Below, in pieces: positions 8,747-18,780 of a stretch of 19,084 nucleotides of DNA (positions are counted from its first letter, which is position 1; the number at the start of each line of letters is the position of its first letter). The translations under genes and the position numbers were made by a program. The stretch comes from Rhizophlyctis rosea (lineage: Eukaryota; Chytridiomycota; Chytridiomycetes; Rhizophlyctidales; Rhizophlyctidaceae): the NCBI GenBank assembly GCA_027596075.1, contig JADGJC010000535.1, positions 1-19,084 of the forward strand, given 5' to 3'. Below the pieces are notes generated by a model, which was not told the DNA's origin, ran no database searches, and saw only the letters and a program-made list of their open reading frames with translations.

Positions 8747-10616
8747 TCACAACTCATCCTCCTCCTCTTCCTCTTCCTCCCCATCCCCACCATCGTCGTC
8801 TCCACCCTCCCCCTCCGCCTCTCCCTCCTCTTCCTCTTCCACGCTCCCCTTCCCCACCGCCCCCACGCCCCCACTTCCCTCCCCATTCCCGACCGCCTCC
8901 AAATCCTCCCTATCGCCCTTCACAACCGCGTTCGCGTCGTCCCACTTCTCGATAAACGACTCCAACGCGTCCGCGTCCTTGAACTGAAAGCCGTTGGGAG
9001 AAGCGAAAGTATTAGTCGAATGTAATCGCCCTTCCTCAAAGGACGTCGGCCGCAATGGTGGCGTCTCCTTCCATTGCAATAAAATCTTCATGAAAATACA
9101 TACCCTCAAACTGAAAGTCGTCAGCTTCGCGTTCTCCGTCGTCGCAAAGCTCGTGGCTTTCTCGTTCAGCAGCTTGTAGGCGGGACTTAGCGGGACGTTC
9201 AGGATGAGGGTGTGCACGGTGTCTTTTCGCATGACTGCATGAATGGACGGGAGGTGACTTGTGGTCAGTCTTCTGTTTCAACGGCCTTCTATGTTCAAAA
9301 ATGGCACATACTCAGCCGAGCTCTGCGCGGTCGGTCCTTCGTCAGGTTGATCTTCAGTTGCCCGACTCCGCGTTCTTTCCATTCATTGTCTTGCAACACG
9401 TAGAGTTTGCACCGGCACTAGATGAAGTCAGAAAGTCGTTCACTAAATGTGCTTGTTGGTGAGCTTGGGACGTTGATGCTGACGCATACCACATGCACTG
9501 TCTTCTCGTGCTCCTCTCCGGTCGTCACTGATGAATCAAGGGATTCGGTTAGCGATCAACTCTATCATGGCAGTGTTCAAAGGCGTATACCTTCTGCGCG
9601 TGGTACGGGTGTTACCGGCGGCCTTGGCGTGTTCTCAACCGGGTTCGGTGTAGGGGTAGTTGGTCGTGCAGTGTCTGCCAGCATTTGCTTGAACGTGTCC
9701 GGTCCAGATCCTCCGAAAGTCGCGAAATTCAGCTTCTTTGTTGTAGCAAAAGTTCCTCCTCTCGCCGGTGTGGTTGGGGGATTGACCGACATCTTGCTGA
9801 GCGATTTTCTGATTTCCTGCTATGGATAGATTAGATTTTTCAAGTGATCAATGGGTATGAAATCGACAAGTCCCTACCGATTGTTTGACGTTTGGATCTG
9901 TAAATAGTGGTTCGGCGGGAGGTGTTATGTTCCCAGACTGTGGTGGCGTGTGTGCCTTGTCAAAGACTTTCCCTCCGGATGCGGCTAGCTGTGCGAATGA
10001 CGGGCCGGCTTGTGAAGCCTTCCATGCGCCGGGCGTGGAAAAGCCAAAACCTAGGTTTGATTGGAAACCGAAGGCCGATGGCTTGCTTGGAGTGAAGGAT
10101 GTACTTGGATTTGATCGGTTGGGTGGCGTGATGTTCTTTTCGTCTTCATCGTCTCCGGCAACATCGTCCCATGATGTGGCAGCTCCACTGCTGGGAGCAC
10201 CAAACGCGCTCGTCCTTGCTGTTGAAGGCGTTTGGTTTGCTGCTGTACTTGCGTCGCCCGCTCTTCGGTTTGGCTATAATGATTCTTTGGCTTCAGCTTG
10301 ATGCCAGGAACTCTTTCCGCAACAATCAATCTTGATCCACTGTTCTCACCTCCTCCGTCGCGGTATGCTCCTCTTTCGGCCGCTTCTCGCGCAAATCTTG
10401 GGAGGTGGACTGACCCTTCAACGGGGTGTCTGGTTCCCGCTTGCGTTTTGCACCACCCTCGCCTCCCGCGTTGCTTTCCGTCATTGTAAGATCTTCCGAA
10501 GTGCCTGTTCCGCGTGTTAGTTGCTAGTCTGACAAGGCTCGCGTGCAGCTTCGCCAATGGGAAGCGAAATCGTTTAGCAAGGGCTCACCTTGAGCACCAG
10601 CATCTGCTTCGTCCAT
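8747..10616 (-). CDS. Ran-binding protein, RanBP3/Yrb2/Nup50-like
   Basis: Model of 439 aa, exons 10616-10589, 10504-10350, 10273-9878, 9819-9591, 9527-9490, 9417-9312, 9234-9104, 8983-8747; all phases agree. The N-terminus has a basic nuclear-localisation-like cluster (AKRKREP). Residues about 62-190 are Ser/Thr/Pro-rich with phenylalanine-glycine motifs (AFGAPSS, AFGFQS, LGFGFST), which contact nuclear transport receptors. Residues about 270-385 form a RanBP1-type Ran-binding domain: GEEHEKTVHV, CRCKLYVL, NEWKERGVGQLKI, a basic RARLIMRKD, and FSLRFKDADALESFIEKW. The tail from about 400 is almost only Glu/Asp/Gly. Family members bind Ran-GTP and act in nuclear export (Yrb2/Hba1/RanBP3) or at the pore basket (Nup2/Nup50). 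The single C-terminal domain and FG patches fit both; I lean to the Yrb2/Hba1 side. It shares a promoter with the DNA ligase gene. Confidence 0.88.
8754..8860 (-). repeat. Acidic low-complexity coding tract
   Basis: Imperfect CTC/TCC (plus strand) triplet runs encode the Glu/Asp/Gly tail of the Ran-binding protein. Such a tract can vary in length by replication slippage in frame. Open frames on the other strand here are shadows. Confidence 0.75.
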
Positions 10617-11012
10617 CGTGGCAATTTCGCCGTAATTTGCAGAGTTCAGACTAACGAATCAACAACACCCTGCGTATAGTTGCTCTTCTAGTACGAAGTT
10701 CGGTGTGGTAAGGCAATCAAGGTTGCAAATTGAGATGATCCAAGCGTGGGACAGAAGTTTGGTGATGGGTGTTTGCTAAAATTGGGTGTAAACAAGGGAT
10801 TGGGGTGGTTGGACTGGGATCCATCCATGACTTGATTATGTCCAGCCCGTTCGAACAGACTCTGCTTACGTGAGCTGGACGCAGTGACGTTGCACCTGCG
10901 CCCCTCCATCTCGGTTTGGGGTTTCTCCACCCGTCAAAATCGTTCTCGCGTCTCCCAGCTTCCCACTCAATCTGTCAGCGTGAAGTTCTCTCACGGTCAC
11001 CTAGTATACAAA
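10617..11012. promoter_or_regulatory. Divergent promoter: Ran-binding protein / DNA ligase I
   Basis: About 400 nt between the two start codons. The ligase frame stays open upstream of its ATG back to at least 10884, but without any ATG in that stretch. No MluI-type ACGCGT cell-cycle box is seen in the gap. The context at the ligase ATG (A at -3) is good for translation start. Confidence 0.55.
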
Positions 11013-14000
11013 ATGCCCGACTCTAAGAAACGGAAGAAAGTCCCCGAATCTCTTCCCGCCGTCGGGTCTCCTCGGAAGAAGGTGGCAGCGTCCTCTCCTG
11101 CCAAACGCACCTCTCAAAAGACACTTGACACTTTCTTCCGTTCACCTGGGTCGTCAAGTCAGCCGTCTCAGGAGGGCACTAGTCTTGATATCACACAACC
11201 TCCACCAGAAGCTGCCAGTGCCGAATGGGAGGAGTGGCCTAGTGAAACCTGGACGGAAGGCGAAACGGAAACCGGGCCCCTTGTCGCAATGGACGTTGAC
11301 GAAGATGGCTGGGAGAAGCTGCCAGCTGGTTTCGCCGTGACCGAGGATATCGCTACCACTATAGGACCATTGACATCAATGCCCATACCCTCGGAAACCG
11401 ATTTTGACGTAGACGGAACCTCGAGCACAACCCTTGGCGAAGTGCCCGATATTCCCATAGCAAGCACTCTCACACTCATAACGTCCTCCACAACAACAAC
11501 AACCGCTCAACAATCCTGCATGATGGACGTACTCAAATATGATCCGAGCATTTTACCTGCATATTGGAAAAGAGGCGAGCCAACCCCATACCAATTCCTA
11601 ACAGACCAGTTTGTTCTAGTGGATGGACAAACGGGTCGACTGTACGTTCTTAGTACAATATGTATCATCGGCATAATATCGTATCAAAGATTATTCCAGA
11701 GTGATAACAGAGGTCCTCACCAACATGCTGCGCACCATCATTCGCCATTCACCTTCAGATTTGCTGCCTGCGCTGTATTTGTCTAGTAATTCCATTGCGC
11801 CTCCGTACGAAGGTATGCGCGATGGGCAGTGTATACAGTAGCATGACTTTGCGGACCTGGACGTGACAAAACAAGCATCAGATGTGAACTAAATCATTCA
11901 CACGGGCAGGTGTTGAATTGGGAATAGGTCCACAAGTGATGGTCAAGGCCGTCACATCCATATCAGACATGACTTCGAAGGTTCGTTATCTTAGCCCCAT
12001 CGTGCTTGAATTCAAGCCACAGCAATCCTATTCCCAACCATTTCCTGCCATTATCCATAATCAGCACATCAAAGCCGCATGGGAACAAAAAGGCGACTGG
12101 GGAGACGTCGTCTTCATGGCGCGAATGAACACTAGGACGTTGCTGAAGCCTAAACCTCTCACCGTCACCAATGTAAGTCCGAGACTCTCACCAGAAAACT
12201 GGAGAAACCACTGAAGTAACAACGCAACTCCTTTGAAACCAAAGGTATTCCAAACACTCCGCAAAATCGCCCAACTGAAAGGACAAGGCACCGTCAATCA
12301 GAAAACTGATTTGGTGAAGAAGATGATGGTGGCATGTCAAGTACGCTATGCAACGCGTGTATCTCCATTCTTGTCATCTCCCTTGAGTATAACCATCAAA
12401 ATATGTGATCAGAGTGAAGAACTACGATACCTCGCGCGCACCCTCGTATCCCATATTCGAATCGGAGCGGTCCGAACGACCATTTTGATTGCTTTGAGGC
12501 AAGATGCGGTTATCAACCAAGAAGGGTCCTGTTCGCCATAAACCAGCGCTGACGATTCGATCCGTTTCTTTAGCCACGCCATAGTAATGGAATTCGAACT
12601 GCGCGACAAGCAGCTCAATAAGGATATTTTGAAAGCGAGGTTTAAGGAGGCGGAGCAGATTTTGAAGGTCGGGATATACTTTTCTGTTGATGCATCGGCG
12701 AAAGTATCGTGGCAAAATCTCACGGGAGCCTTTGAAAAATACAGGAATGCTACGCTCAAGTGCCGAATTATAATATTCTTCTGCCGTTGTTGTTGGATCC
12801 GGCGGTCGGGTTGGGGGGTATTACGAAGGCTGCAAAGGTATGTGCAGTTGATATCGATTCGGACAGTTCGCCGTGCTGAATAGGGTCTAAATTGTTCCGC
12901 CTGTGATGTTTCCAGTGCCAACCGGACGTTCCCATTCGGCCTATGCTGGGGAAGATTACTAGAGATTTGACGGTAAGGGATCCAAGCGGATATCAGCGAG
13001 TCGCAATTCGCGGCTTTTTTCAATGACTAATGCGAAAAGTGACTTGCATAGGAAGTGTTTGAGAAGATGCAGGGAGTCAAGTATTGTGCGGACTTCAAAT
13101 ATGATGGTATGCATTCCACCCTTACGGGTTTCTCTTGCTATCTCAACGCGTCCGTCTTGATAATCGCTCACAAGAACCACCCTCCCATCCAATCCCACCC
13201 CACCAGGCCAACGAGCCCAAATCCACCGCTCCCTATCCGGCAAAGTCACCATTTTCTCCCGTCACCTTGGTAAGCCCCCACCCTCCATAGTCCCTCCTCC
13301 CTCCCCTCCACTAACACGTCCCTAGAAACAATAACCGAAAAATACCCCGACATCGTCTCCCTCATCCCCTCCTTCTGCTCCCCAACCACAACATCCTTTA
13401 TAATCGACTCCGAAGTTGTCGCCGTAGACGACTCTGGCACTGTGCAACCTTTCCAAACTCTCACGAACCGCGCGAGGAAGAATGTGGATGTGAGGGATGT
13501 GAAGGTTAAGGTTAAGGTTTTTGTGTTTGATTTGATGTTTCTGAATGGGGAGGTGAGTTGGAAGTTGGTGAGGAGGTGAGGGGTGTGAGGGATGGGGTAA
13601 TTGATGATTGTGTGGTTAGTCGTTGATAAAGGAGCCTTTTCGGGTGAGGAGGGATAAGATGCGGGAGGCGTTTGTGGAGGTTGAGGGAAGGTTTGGGTTT
13701 GTGCCGCAGGTGGGTGTGAACTGGCTGGTTTTGGTGGGGAGGAATCGTGGTTACTGCTGTATTCACGTTCCTCCGTTTAGTTGGAATCGAATGATCCTGA
13801 AGAGGTAAGGCAGGGAAGCATGAATCCGCATTGCTGGATTGTTTCTTTTTATATTCTTAACTTGTAGGTGCAAGATTTCTTGAAGAAGTCGTTGGAGGCC
13901 GGGTGTGAAGGTATGATTCCTTCATACCAAATAGCATTATGCTCTCGTAACATAACTCACGGAACACCTGGACTAACCTCATGCCACTCAGGCTTGATGG

Positions 14001-15138
14001 TGAAAATGTTAGATAAACCCCCTGACACGGATCGCAACTCCTTATTAGCCACATATGAACCGGGTAACTACGTTTTTGCCTTCCATTTCGTGACCTGTAC
14101 TGCTGCGTTTACCAACACCAACGGACATATTTTTGCATTTTGAAAACGACAGATAAACGCACAGACGGATGGCTAAAAGTGAAAAAGGACTATGTCGAAG
14201 GGCTGGCGGAGAGTTTTGATCTTGTTCCAATTGGTATGTGAGGGAATGTCGCTTGCATAGGTGTTTTCCTTTTGGAGTTTTCGCACACAAAACTCGCTCC
14301 CTTCATTCAACCTAATCACTTTCCCACTCCCCCAGGAGCGTGGTACGGCAACGGTCGCAAAGCCGGGTGGTATTCACCCTTCCTAATGGCATGCTATAAC
14401 CCGGAGACGGAACAGTACGAATCGTTGTGCAAGTGTATGAGTGGTATATTTTGTTCCATCCGTCATCATTAATGCAAGTCGTTGGTGAAGAGTATCTGAT
14501 CCGTGAAATATTGGAAAGGCTTCTCCGACGCCTTCTACAAAGAGAAACTAGCAAAATACGCAAAAGGGTCGGACAACGTCATACCGGCGCCGAAGAGTTA
14601 TTATGTTGTTAGCGAGAGTTTGAGGCCTGATGTGTGGTTTTTGCCGGTTGAGGTGTGTTCTCTCCGGCCGAATCATCCGGCGTAGTGACATGTGGGAAGG
14701 ATCAAGTATTCACCATCTTTTTGTGGATTGGATAACTCGTTAGGTATGGGAAATCCGTGGCGCGGATTTAACGCTTTCTCCAGTGCATCGAGCAGCTGCG
14801 GGCAAGGCGGATGAAGTTAGGGGGATTAGTTTGAGGTTTCCACGGTGAGGGCGTTTCGTTGCATTGAGGGAAGGTGATTCACTTGTTTTGATATTCTGAG
14901 CATCTTTCAGGTTCATTCGAGAACGCGACGACAAGAGTACGGAAGATGCGACTACCTCGGATCAGGTACAGGATTTTGTTATGTTTACATTGGCAAAGTT
15001 TTGTTTGACGGATGTTTTGGATGGTAGATAGTAGAAATGTTTCATAAGCAGCGGAATAGGGCTCCACAGGCTGCAACAGAAGACGCCGAAGAGGAGGAAA
15101 GGGAGGAAGTTGGTGAGGGTGAAGAGGAGTTGGTATGA
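11013..15138 (+). CDS. CDC9: DNA ligase I (ATP-dependent, CDC9/LIG1 type)
   Basis: Model of 836 aa in 22 exons: 11013-11641, 11700-11812, 11910-11980, 12065-12172, 12245-12340, 12413-12498, 12574-12667, 12745-12837, 12916-12972, 13052-13106, 13207-13269, 13326-13552, 13620-13709, 13781-13804, 13868-13910, 13992-14063, 14153-14233, 14336-14443, 14519-14652, 14744-14844, 14911-14965, 15028-15138. It seals nicks between Okazaki fragments. The N-terminus has nuclear signals (KKRKK, SPRKK) and a canonical PCNA box QKTLDTFF at residues 35-42. A DNA-binding domain follows ([26 protein letters not shown]). Motif I is FKYDGQRAQIH with Lys465 as the expected AMP-carrying lysine, split by an intron in the glycine codon. 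Later motifs: [51 protein letters not shown], then the OB-fold ([16 protein letters not shown]) and an acidic tail. Exons 3-4 may be joined by an in-frame retained intron; intron 6 starts with GC. Confidence 0.95.
12499..12573 (+). other. GC-AG intron in the ligase gene (intron 6)
   Basis: Joining TTG AG at 12498 to C CAC at 12574 gives [12 protein letters not shown], which matches the expected ligase helix. It requires a GCAAGA donor, a GCTGAC branch-like sequence at about 12548-12553 and a TTTCTTTAG acceptor. No GT donor nearby restores the conserved reading; reading through meets a TAA at 12539. Confidence 0.7.
13781..13804 (+). other. 24-nt exon in the ligase gene (exon 14)
   Basis: Eight codons (LESNDPEE) sit between a TTTAG acceptor and a GTAAGG donor. 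They fill the expected linker between FVPQ (exon 13) and [15 protein letters not shown] (exon 15). Skipping it would keep the frame. Confidence 0.75.
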
Positions 15139-15298
15139 AGGGTATATCAGTGTGGTTGGTGATGATTCTATGCTGTGGGTTTGTTTTTGGAGATTTGGGA
15201 TTAACTATGTATTTACATATTGTCATGATCAATTAGTCAAAACTGGAAGTTTTATCGTGTGGGCCAAGAAATTGAGTTCGGAATGGGTTTACATTTTC
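15139..15298. other. Short convergent 3' region
   Basis: Only 160 nt separate the ligase stop (+) from the EF-hand gene stop (-), so the two 3' untranslated regions probably overlap or nearly touch. The part at 15195-15250 is AT-rich and would suit cleavage signals. No gene is seen. Confidence 0.5.
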
Positions 15299-16077
15299 TC
15301 ACTTGTCATTGCCTTCACAAGCCCACTTCCACATTACTTCAAATTCTCGATATCCAATTCTGCTGTCACCATCTTGGTCCACATCTCTGAATGCTTGGTC
15401 TAGGATGTGGGTTGGTACCCAAGGCGCTACGCAGGCGAAAACGGTCCGGAGGTCAATATGGGAGATGTAGCCGTGGCCTATTACAGCATGAGATGTGTGC
15501 TTTAAATTCAAAAATGGCAGGGCAGTTTGGGTGGGTTGCTTACAGTTAAGATCGAACATAAGAAACGCCTGACGGGCTTCATCATTAGAGTTTTGGATGG
15601 CCATACGGGGTGCGACGAGGGAAGTGAATTTTGATAGTGTCATGCCTACCCTGACGACAGATTATTGATGCGAATAAATGTCTTTGAAACTCGTCTTATT
15701 GTTCAGAGTTACCCTTATTGTTTATATCGACTGTCTTCTCCATTTGGCGCAGCTCATACTGTGCAATTTGAGTACTTGATCGCTCAGAGGAGATTCGCTC
15801 TTCAAACTTCTGAGGTTTTGAACTTTACCTCCGACGGCGGATATCCAAGAAGTCCGACCATTGCTACTTGTAGATCTTCAGAGGTTAGGTATCCTTTACT
15901 TTCTACGTCTGCTCGTCGAAATACCTGGAGAGGGAGCGGACGCGTTCAGTTGCCGAAGCAACCCACGAATGGTAAACAATGACCGTTCCCACTCACATCC
16001 TCAATCTCGTCGAGACGATTCTGCGTTAGGCTTTGTGTCCTATGGTGTGGGTATGAGAGGTAGGGTGTTTTCAGCAT
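15299..16077 (-). CDS. EFCAB11: EF-hand protein, EFCAB11-like
   Basis: Model of 167 aa, exons 16077-15997, 15924-15829, 15758-15713, 15645-15544, 15477-15299, with all phases agreeing and introns of 66-72 nt. EF-hand 1 lies near residues 29-44 (VFRRADVESKGYLTSEDL), followed by LLGYPPSE, the same arrangement as in EFCAB11 (GYLSxEDF ... LFGYKPS). A second, degenerate hand runs through VDINNKGMTLSKFTSLV. Hand 3 is FDLNCHGYISHIDL (Asp106 start). Hand 4, DQDGDSRIGYRE at 142-153, is the best calcium-binding loop, with acidic ligands at 1, 3, 5 and 12. Total length is close to the about 163 aa of the human protein. The cellular role of EFCAB11 is not established. It shares a promoter with the downstream small Cys-rich gene. 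Confidence 0.85.
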
Positions 16078-16498
16078 TGTGAGGGTCGCAAGATGGAATT
16101 AGATCGTGGTTGTGGGTGTGGGAAAGTCGAAGATGAACGAGGCTTGGGTAAGCTTCGGAGTCAGCATCGGAGTCCAAGGGCCAACACCAGGGACCACAAA
16201 AGACCACGTGCATTTCCGGCTGTGCTTGTGCCACCAGGCCCACACATGCATTGCCACCGCCAATGCCACGCTCCTTTCATCTCCTTTGATACTCCTTTTC
16301 TCATCCAGACTGATGGGTCGTGTGAGCTTCTTTATAGAAGATTGCTGAAAACCCAAATTTTGATAAAAGGGATGGAGGGGTTGCATTCCCCCGAAATGAG
16401 TAATAAACACCTCACCACATCAATCAACAGAACGTATAGTTGGACCTCTCACCCTCATCCACCAACCGCTTCCTCAAACTTCCTCATTAAACACCAAT
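16078..16498. promoter_or_regulatory. Divergent promoter: EFCAB11-like / CYSTM-like genes
   Basis: About 420 nt between the two start codons. It holds an open frame on each strand, but neither looks conserved. No clear TATA box at the usual distance, repeat or RNA gene is seen; CTTTATAG at about 16330 and GATAAAAG at about 16362 are the only AT-rich candidates. Confidence 0.45.
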
Positions 16499-16865
16499 AT
16501 GGATCCCAAACAACAACAAGCTTACGGATACCCTCAACAAACTTACGCCGCTCAACCCGCACCATCACCATACGGTGCGCCCCCTCAGGGTTATCCTCAA
16601 CAAGGTGCGTCTCAGTTGACAGGACATGGCTAGATTTCCAACTAACGACCTGTTTTCATGCAGGCTACTACCCACAACAACAACCACAAGCAGTCATCTA
16701 CCAACAAGCACCTGCGAAAGAGAAGAATGTTGGATTTTGGGAAGCTTGGTATGTTGAAACTAATCGTCCTATGTAGCGAACGGCGCAATGCTAACGGACT
16801 TTTTCCATGTTGATTTCAGTGCTTGTTGCGCTTGCCTCATCTGCTGTCTTGACTGCTTGACGTAA
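16499..16865 (+). CDS. Small Cys-rich tail (CYSTM-like) protein
   Basis: Model of 78 aa, exons 16499-16604, 16664-16748, 16820-16865; both introns are about 60-71 nt with CAG acceptors and agreeing phases. The N-terminal two thirds is built of Gln/Pro/Tyr units (AYGYPQQTY, GAPPQGYPQQ, GYYPQQQ). The end, after KEKNVGFWEA, is CACCACLICCLDCLT, a cysteine-packed hydrophobic stretch. This layout is that of CYSTM-module proteins: a disordered GYPQ-rich head with a C-terminal cysteine-rich membrane segment, tail-anchored and linked to stress resistance in yeast and plants. The function here is inferred from layout only. The last exon is only 46 nt, so gene finders may truncate it. Confidence 0.85.
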
Positions 16866-17049
16866 ATGACACCACAAGCCCGCTCACCAGCCTTGCCCAG
16901 CATCATTGTCCGTCATGCCAATGCATTACCCCACCCCTCAGTTTAGCTTGTATATCCGTTGATTCTCATGTAAATCTGTTGAAAGCCGTACCCAGCTTTA
17001 TTGCAATGTAATAACAAGTTCTCCGTCATCTACATTATTTACTCCTTCG
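16866..17049. other. 3' flank of the CYSTM-like gene
   Basis: Short pyrimidine-rich region after the TAA at 16863-16865, presumably its 3' untranslated region and terminator. It contains TTGTATAT and ATGTAAATC near 16950-16975. Nothing else is supported. Confidence 0.4.
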
Positions 17050-18780
17050 ACATCTGTGGAATAGTCGACCGCCGTCCCAGTTTCAAACCTCGAATTCATG
17101 TAGCTCCAGTCCCCTGCCACAATGTTCTGCGTCGCCCCCAACTATTTATGTATCCAGCGATGTTTCAATCCCGGGACCACTTTCTTCTATGCTTGCCCCC
17201 CCGTCAATGCCGCATACACTTTCCCATAATCCCAATCAGGACCTGTCATATGCAACACCTCCAATCTGCTCCTGATGCGCTTTTTGCGACATCAGAGGCG
17301 TACATCCTACTTCCTTTGGTGATGGTGTCATTGCTATCGAGGAAAGCGTCCTTCCCAATCAAGCAAACGGTGGAAGCGCGTGCAAGCCGTGCTCCTTCCG
17401 CGTCATTTCCCTCCATCACTACAAGTATACAACCTCCTCCATCTTCCGCATCCTTCATTTGTCTTGTCAATCCTTTGGCAGTGGCGAGGAGTTGACATGT
17501 CCGTCCGGTAACTTCGACCCGCTGCTCAGAATGTGGGTGATGTCGGCGTAAGTGTCCTTTAAAAGCGTGTTAACTAAAGCAAGCAGATCTTTTCCCACAA
17601 TGTACGGCAATAAGCCGATATTTTCCTATAGATCGCCGGTATATCCTGTGAAGTCTGCCATTTTCTTTCCAGAGTCCCAGAGGAAAGAAACGACTCTTGG
17701 CCGTTACGACCGCATCTGTGTTGTGATCTCACTTTAATTCCACAACTGGAGCGTAGTCTCCATCCTGGTGTGTATCTCATTGTGAGCAGGAAGATCTTCA
17801 ATGGCGGCTTGCTCGTCATGTTTCGCCTAGTTCAAAACCTTTTCAAAAGTGTCCGTGGCTTTTGCTCAATGCAATGGCGAAGTCAGCCGGCAGTCATGAT
17901 AGGACTTCCCTAAGACCATGAGCATCTTCCTCGGCTGCGCAGCATCCTGCTTGGGAATAACGACATCTTCCAGTCTCCCTGCCTTGTCTGGTCCCCGCAT
18001 TCCGTTCTCATATCTCAACCGGACTATTTGCTTTTTCATCTTCATAAAATCCACCTCGAGCTTGACGTGTGTCTATCAGTCTGGTGTAGATCTCCTGGAG
18101 TCGCTGGACAACATCGACGCGAATACCGTCGATCACCCTGGGCATTCCGGAAGACTGAGCGAGTTCCGTTGCAGTTGCGATGATGTTCGGAAGCACCACG
18201 TAGTGATGAAGTCGGTCATTTTGTTGGTCCTCTCTCTCTTCCGTTCCTCATTTTCCACCTTTCCCTCATTGGCGCCGCATTTTAGCTGGGTCTCGCGCTG
18301 CTGTTCGAAAGACAAATTATCCCTCATGGATGACATGTCCCTCCCCGCCCCCTGTGTCATCTCATCAAAGGCTTGCGTTGTCTCCTTCTGGTGTTGTGCG
18401 AGCTTTGTCAAAAGCTCCCTTGCAGAAACGCCTGCTGCCTTTCCCTTGAATTTCGACGACTCCATCACTTCTTTTGATGCCTAAATGACGACATCAGTGA
18501 TTTCCAACGTTCATTGAGAATTCTTTCCTGATCGAGCAATCATCGCTTCTCCTCTTTTCGCTGCGCTTTCTCTTTGGTAAGTTCGAGATGCTGCTCATCT
18601 CGCTTCCTCAAATCCCGAAGGATAGTGTCCTTCTTCTCCCGGTGCGAGGTCGTCTCCGTTGTCAGCCTGGTGAATGTCTGGATTGCATCGGGCACGGTGG
18701 GTCGCAATTTGGTGCAGACACAATTGATGGAACTCCTCCTTAAGCTTAACGAAATCTTTTTCGAATGATTCTTGTAAAGT
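17050..18780 (-). pseudogene. Decayed protein-coding gene, unknown family
   Basis: On the minus strand, coding-like protein runs through the whole stretch but in changing frames. Start side: a charged, coiled-coil-like part (18780-18210) with TRLTTETTSHREKKDTILRD, a stop near 18555, then SKFKGKAAGVSARELLTKLA and ERKRERTNKMTDF. A frame change near 18205 leads to VLPNIIATATELAQSSG and VVQRLQEIYTRLIDT, another near 18075 to VDFMKMKKQIVRLRYENGM. That frame goes on to about 17470 but is cut by stops near 17867, 17828, 17735, 17705 and 17627, while still reading sensibly between them (SFLWDSGKKMADFTGYTGDL, NIGLLPYIVGKDLLALVN). A further frame holds GGCILVVMEGNDAEGARLAR (about 17440). No intron pattern explains all these breaks. 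I do not recognise the family. A rapidly evolving lineage-specific gene or element remnant is possible. Confidence 0.55.

Noticed and set aside
8546..9025. Plus-strand open frames of 107-159 aa over 8546-9025
   Set aside because: They are antisense to the acidic tail and Ran-binding domain exons; their Ser/Pro/Leu runs come from the GAG/GAC codons of that tail.
10884..11012. Ligase start at 10884
   Set aside because: The codon at 10884 is GTG, not ATG. The first in-frame ATG is at 11013 with a good context, so that start is annotated and the extension is only a finding.
16093..16776. A 227-aa plus-strand open frame covering the CYSTM-like gene start
   Set aside because: It runs in a different frame from the conserved QQQAYGYPQQ peptide and shows no domain; the spliced three-exon model fits better.
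17918..18484. A 188-aa plus-strand open frame in the decayed-gene region
   Set aside because: Composition (Ser/Phe/Leu/Cys rich) is typical of the reverse of a charged coiled-coil sequence, which is on the minus strand.
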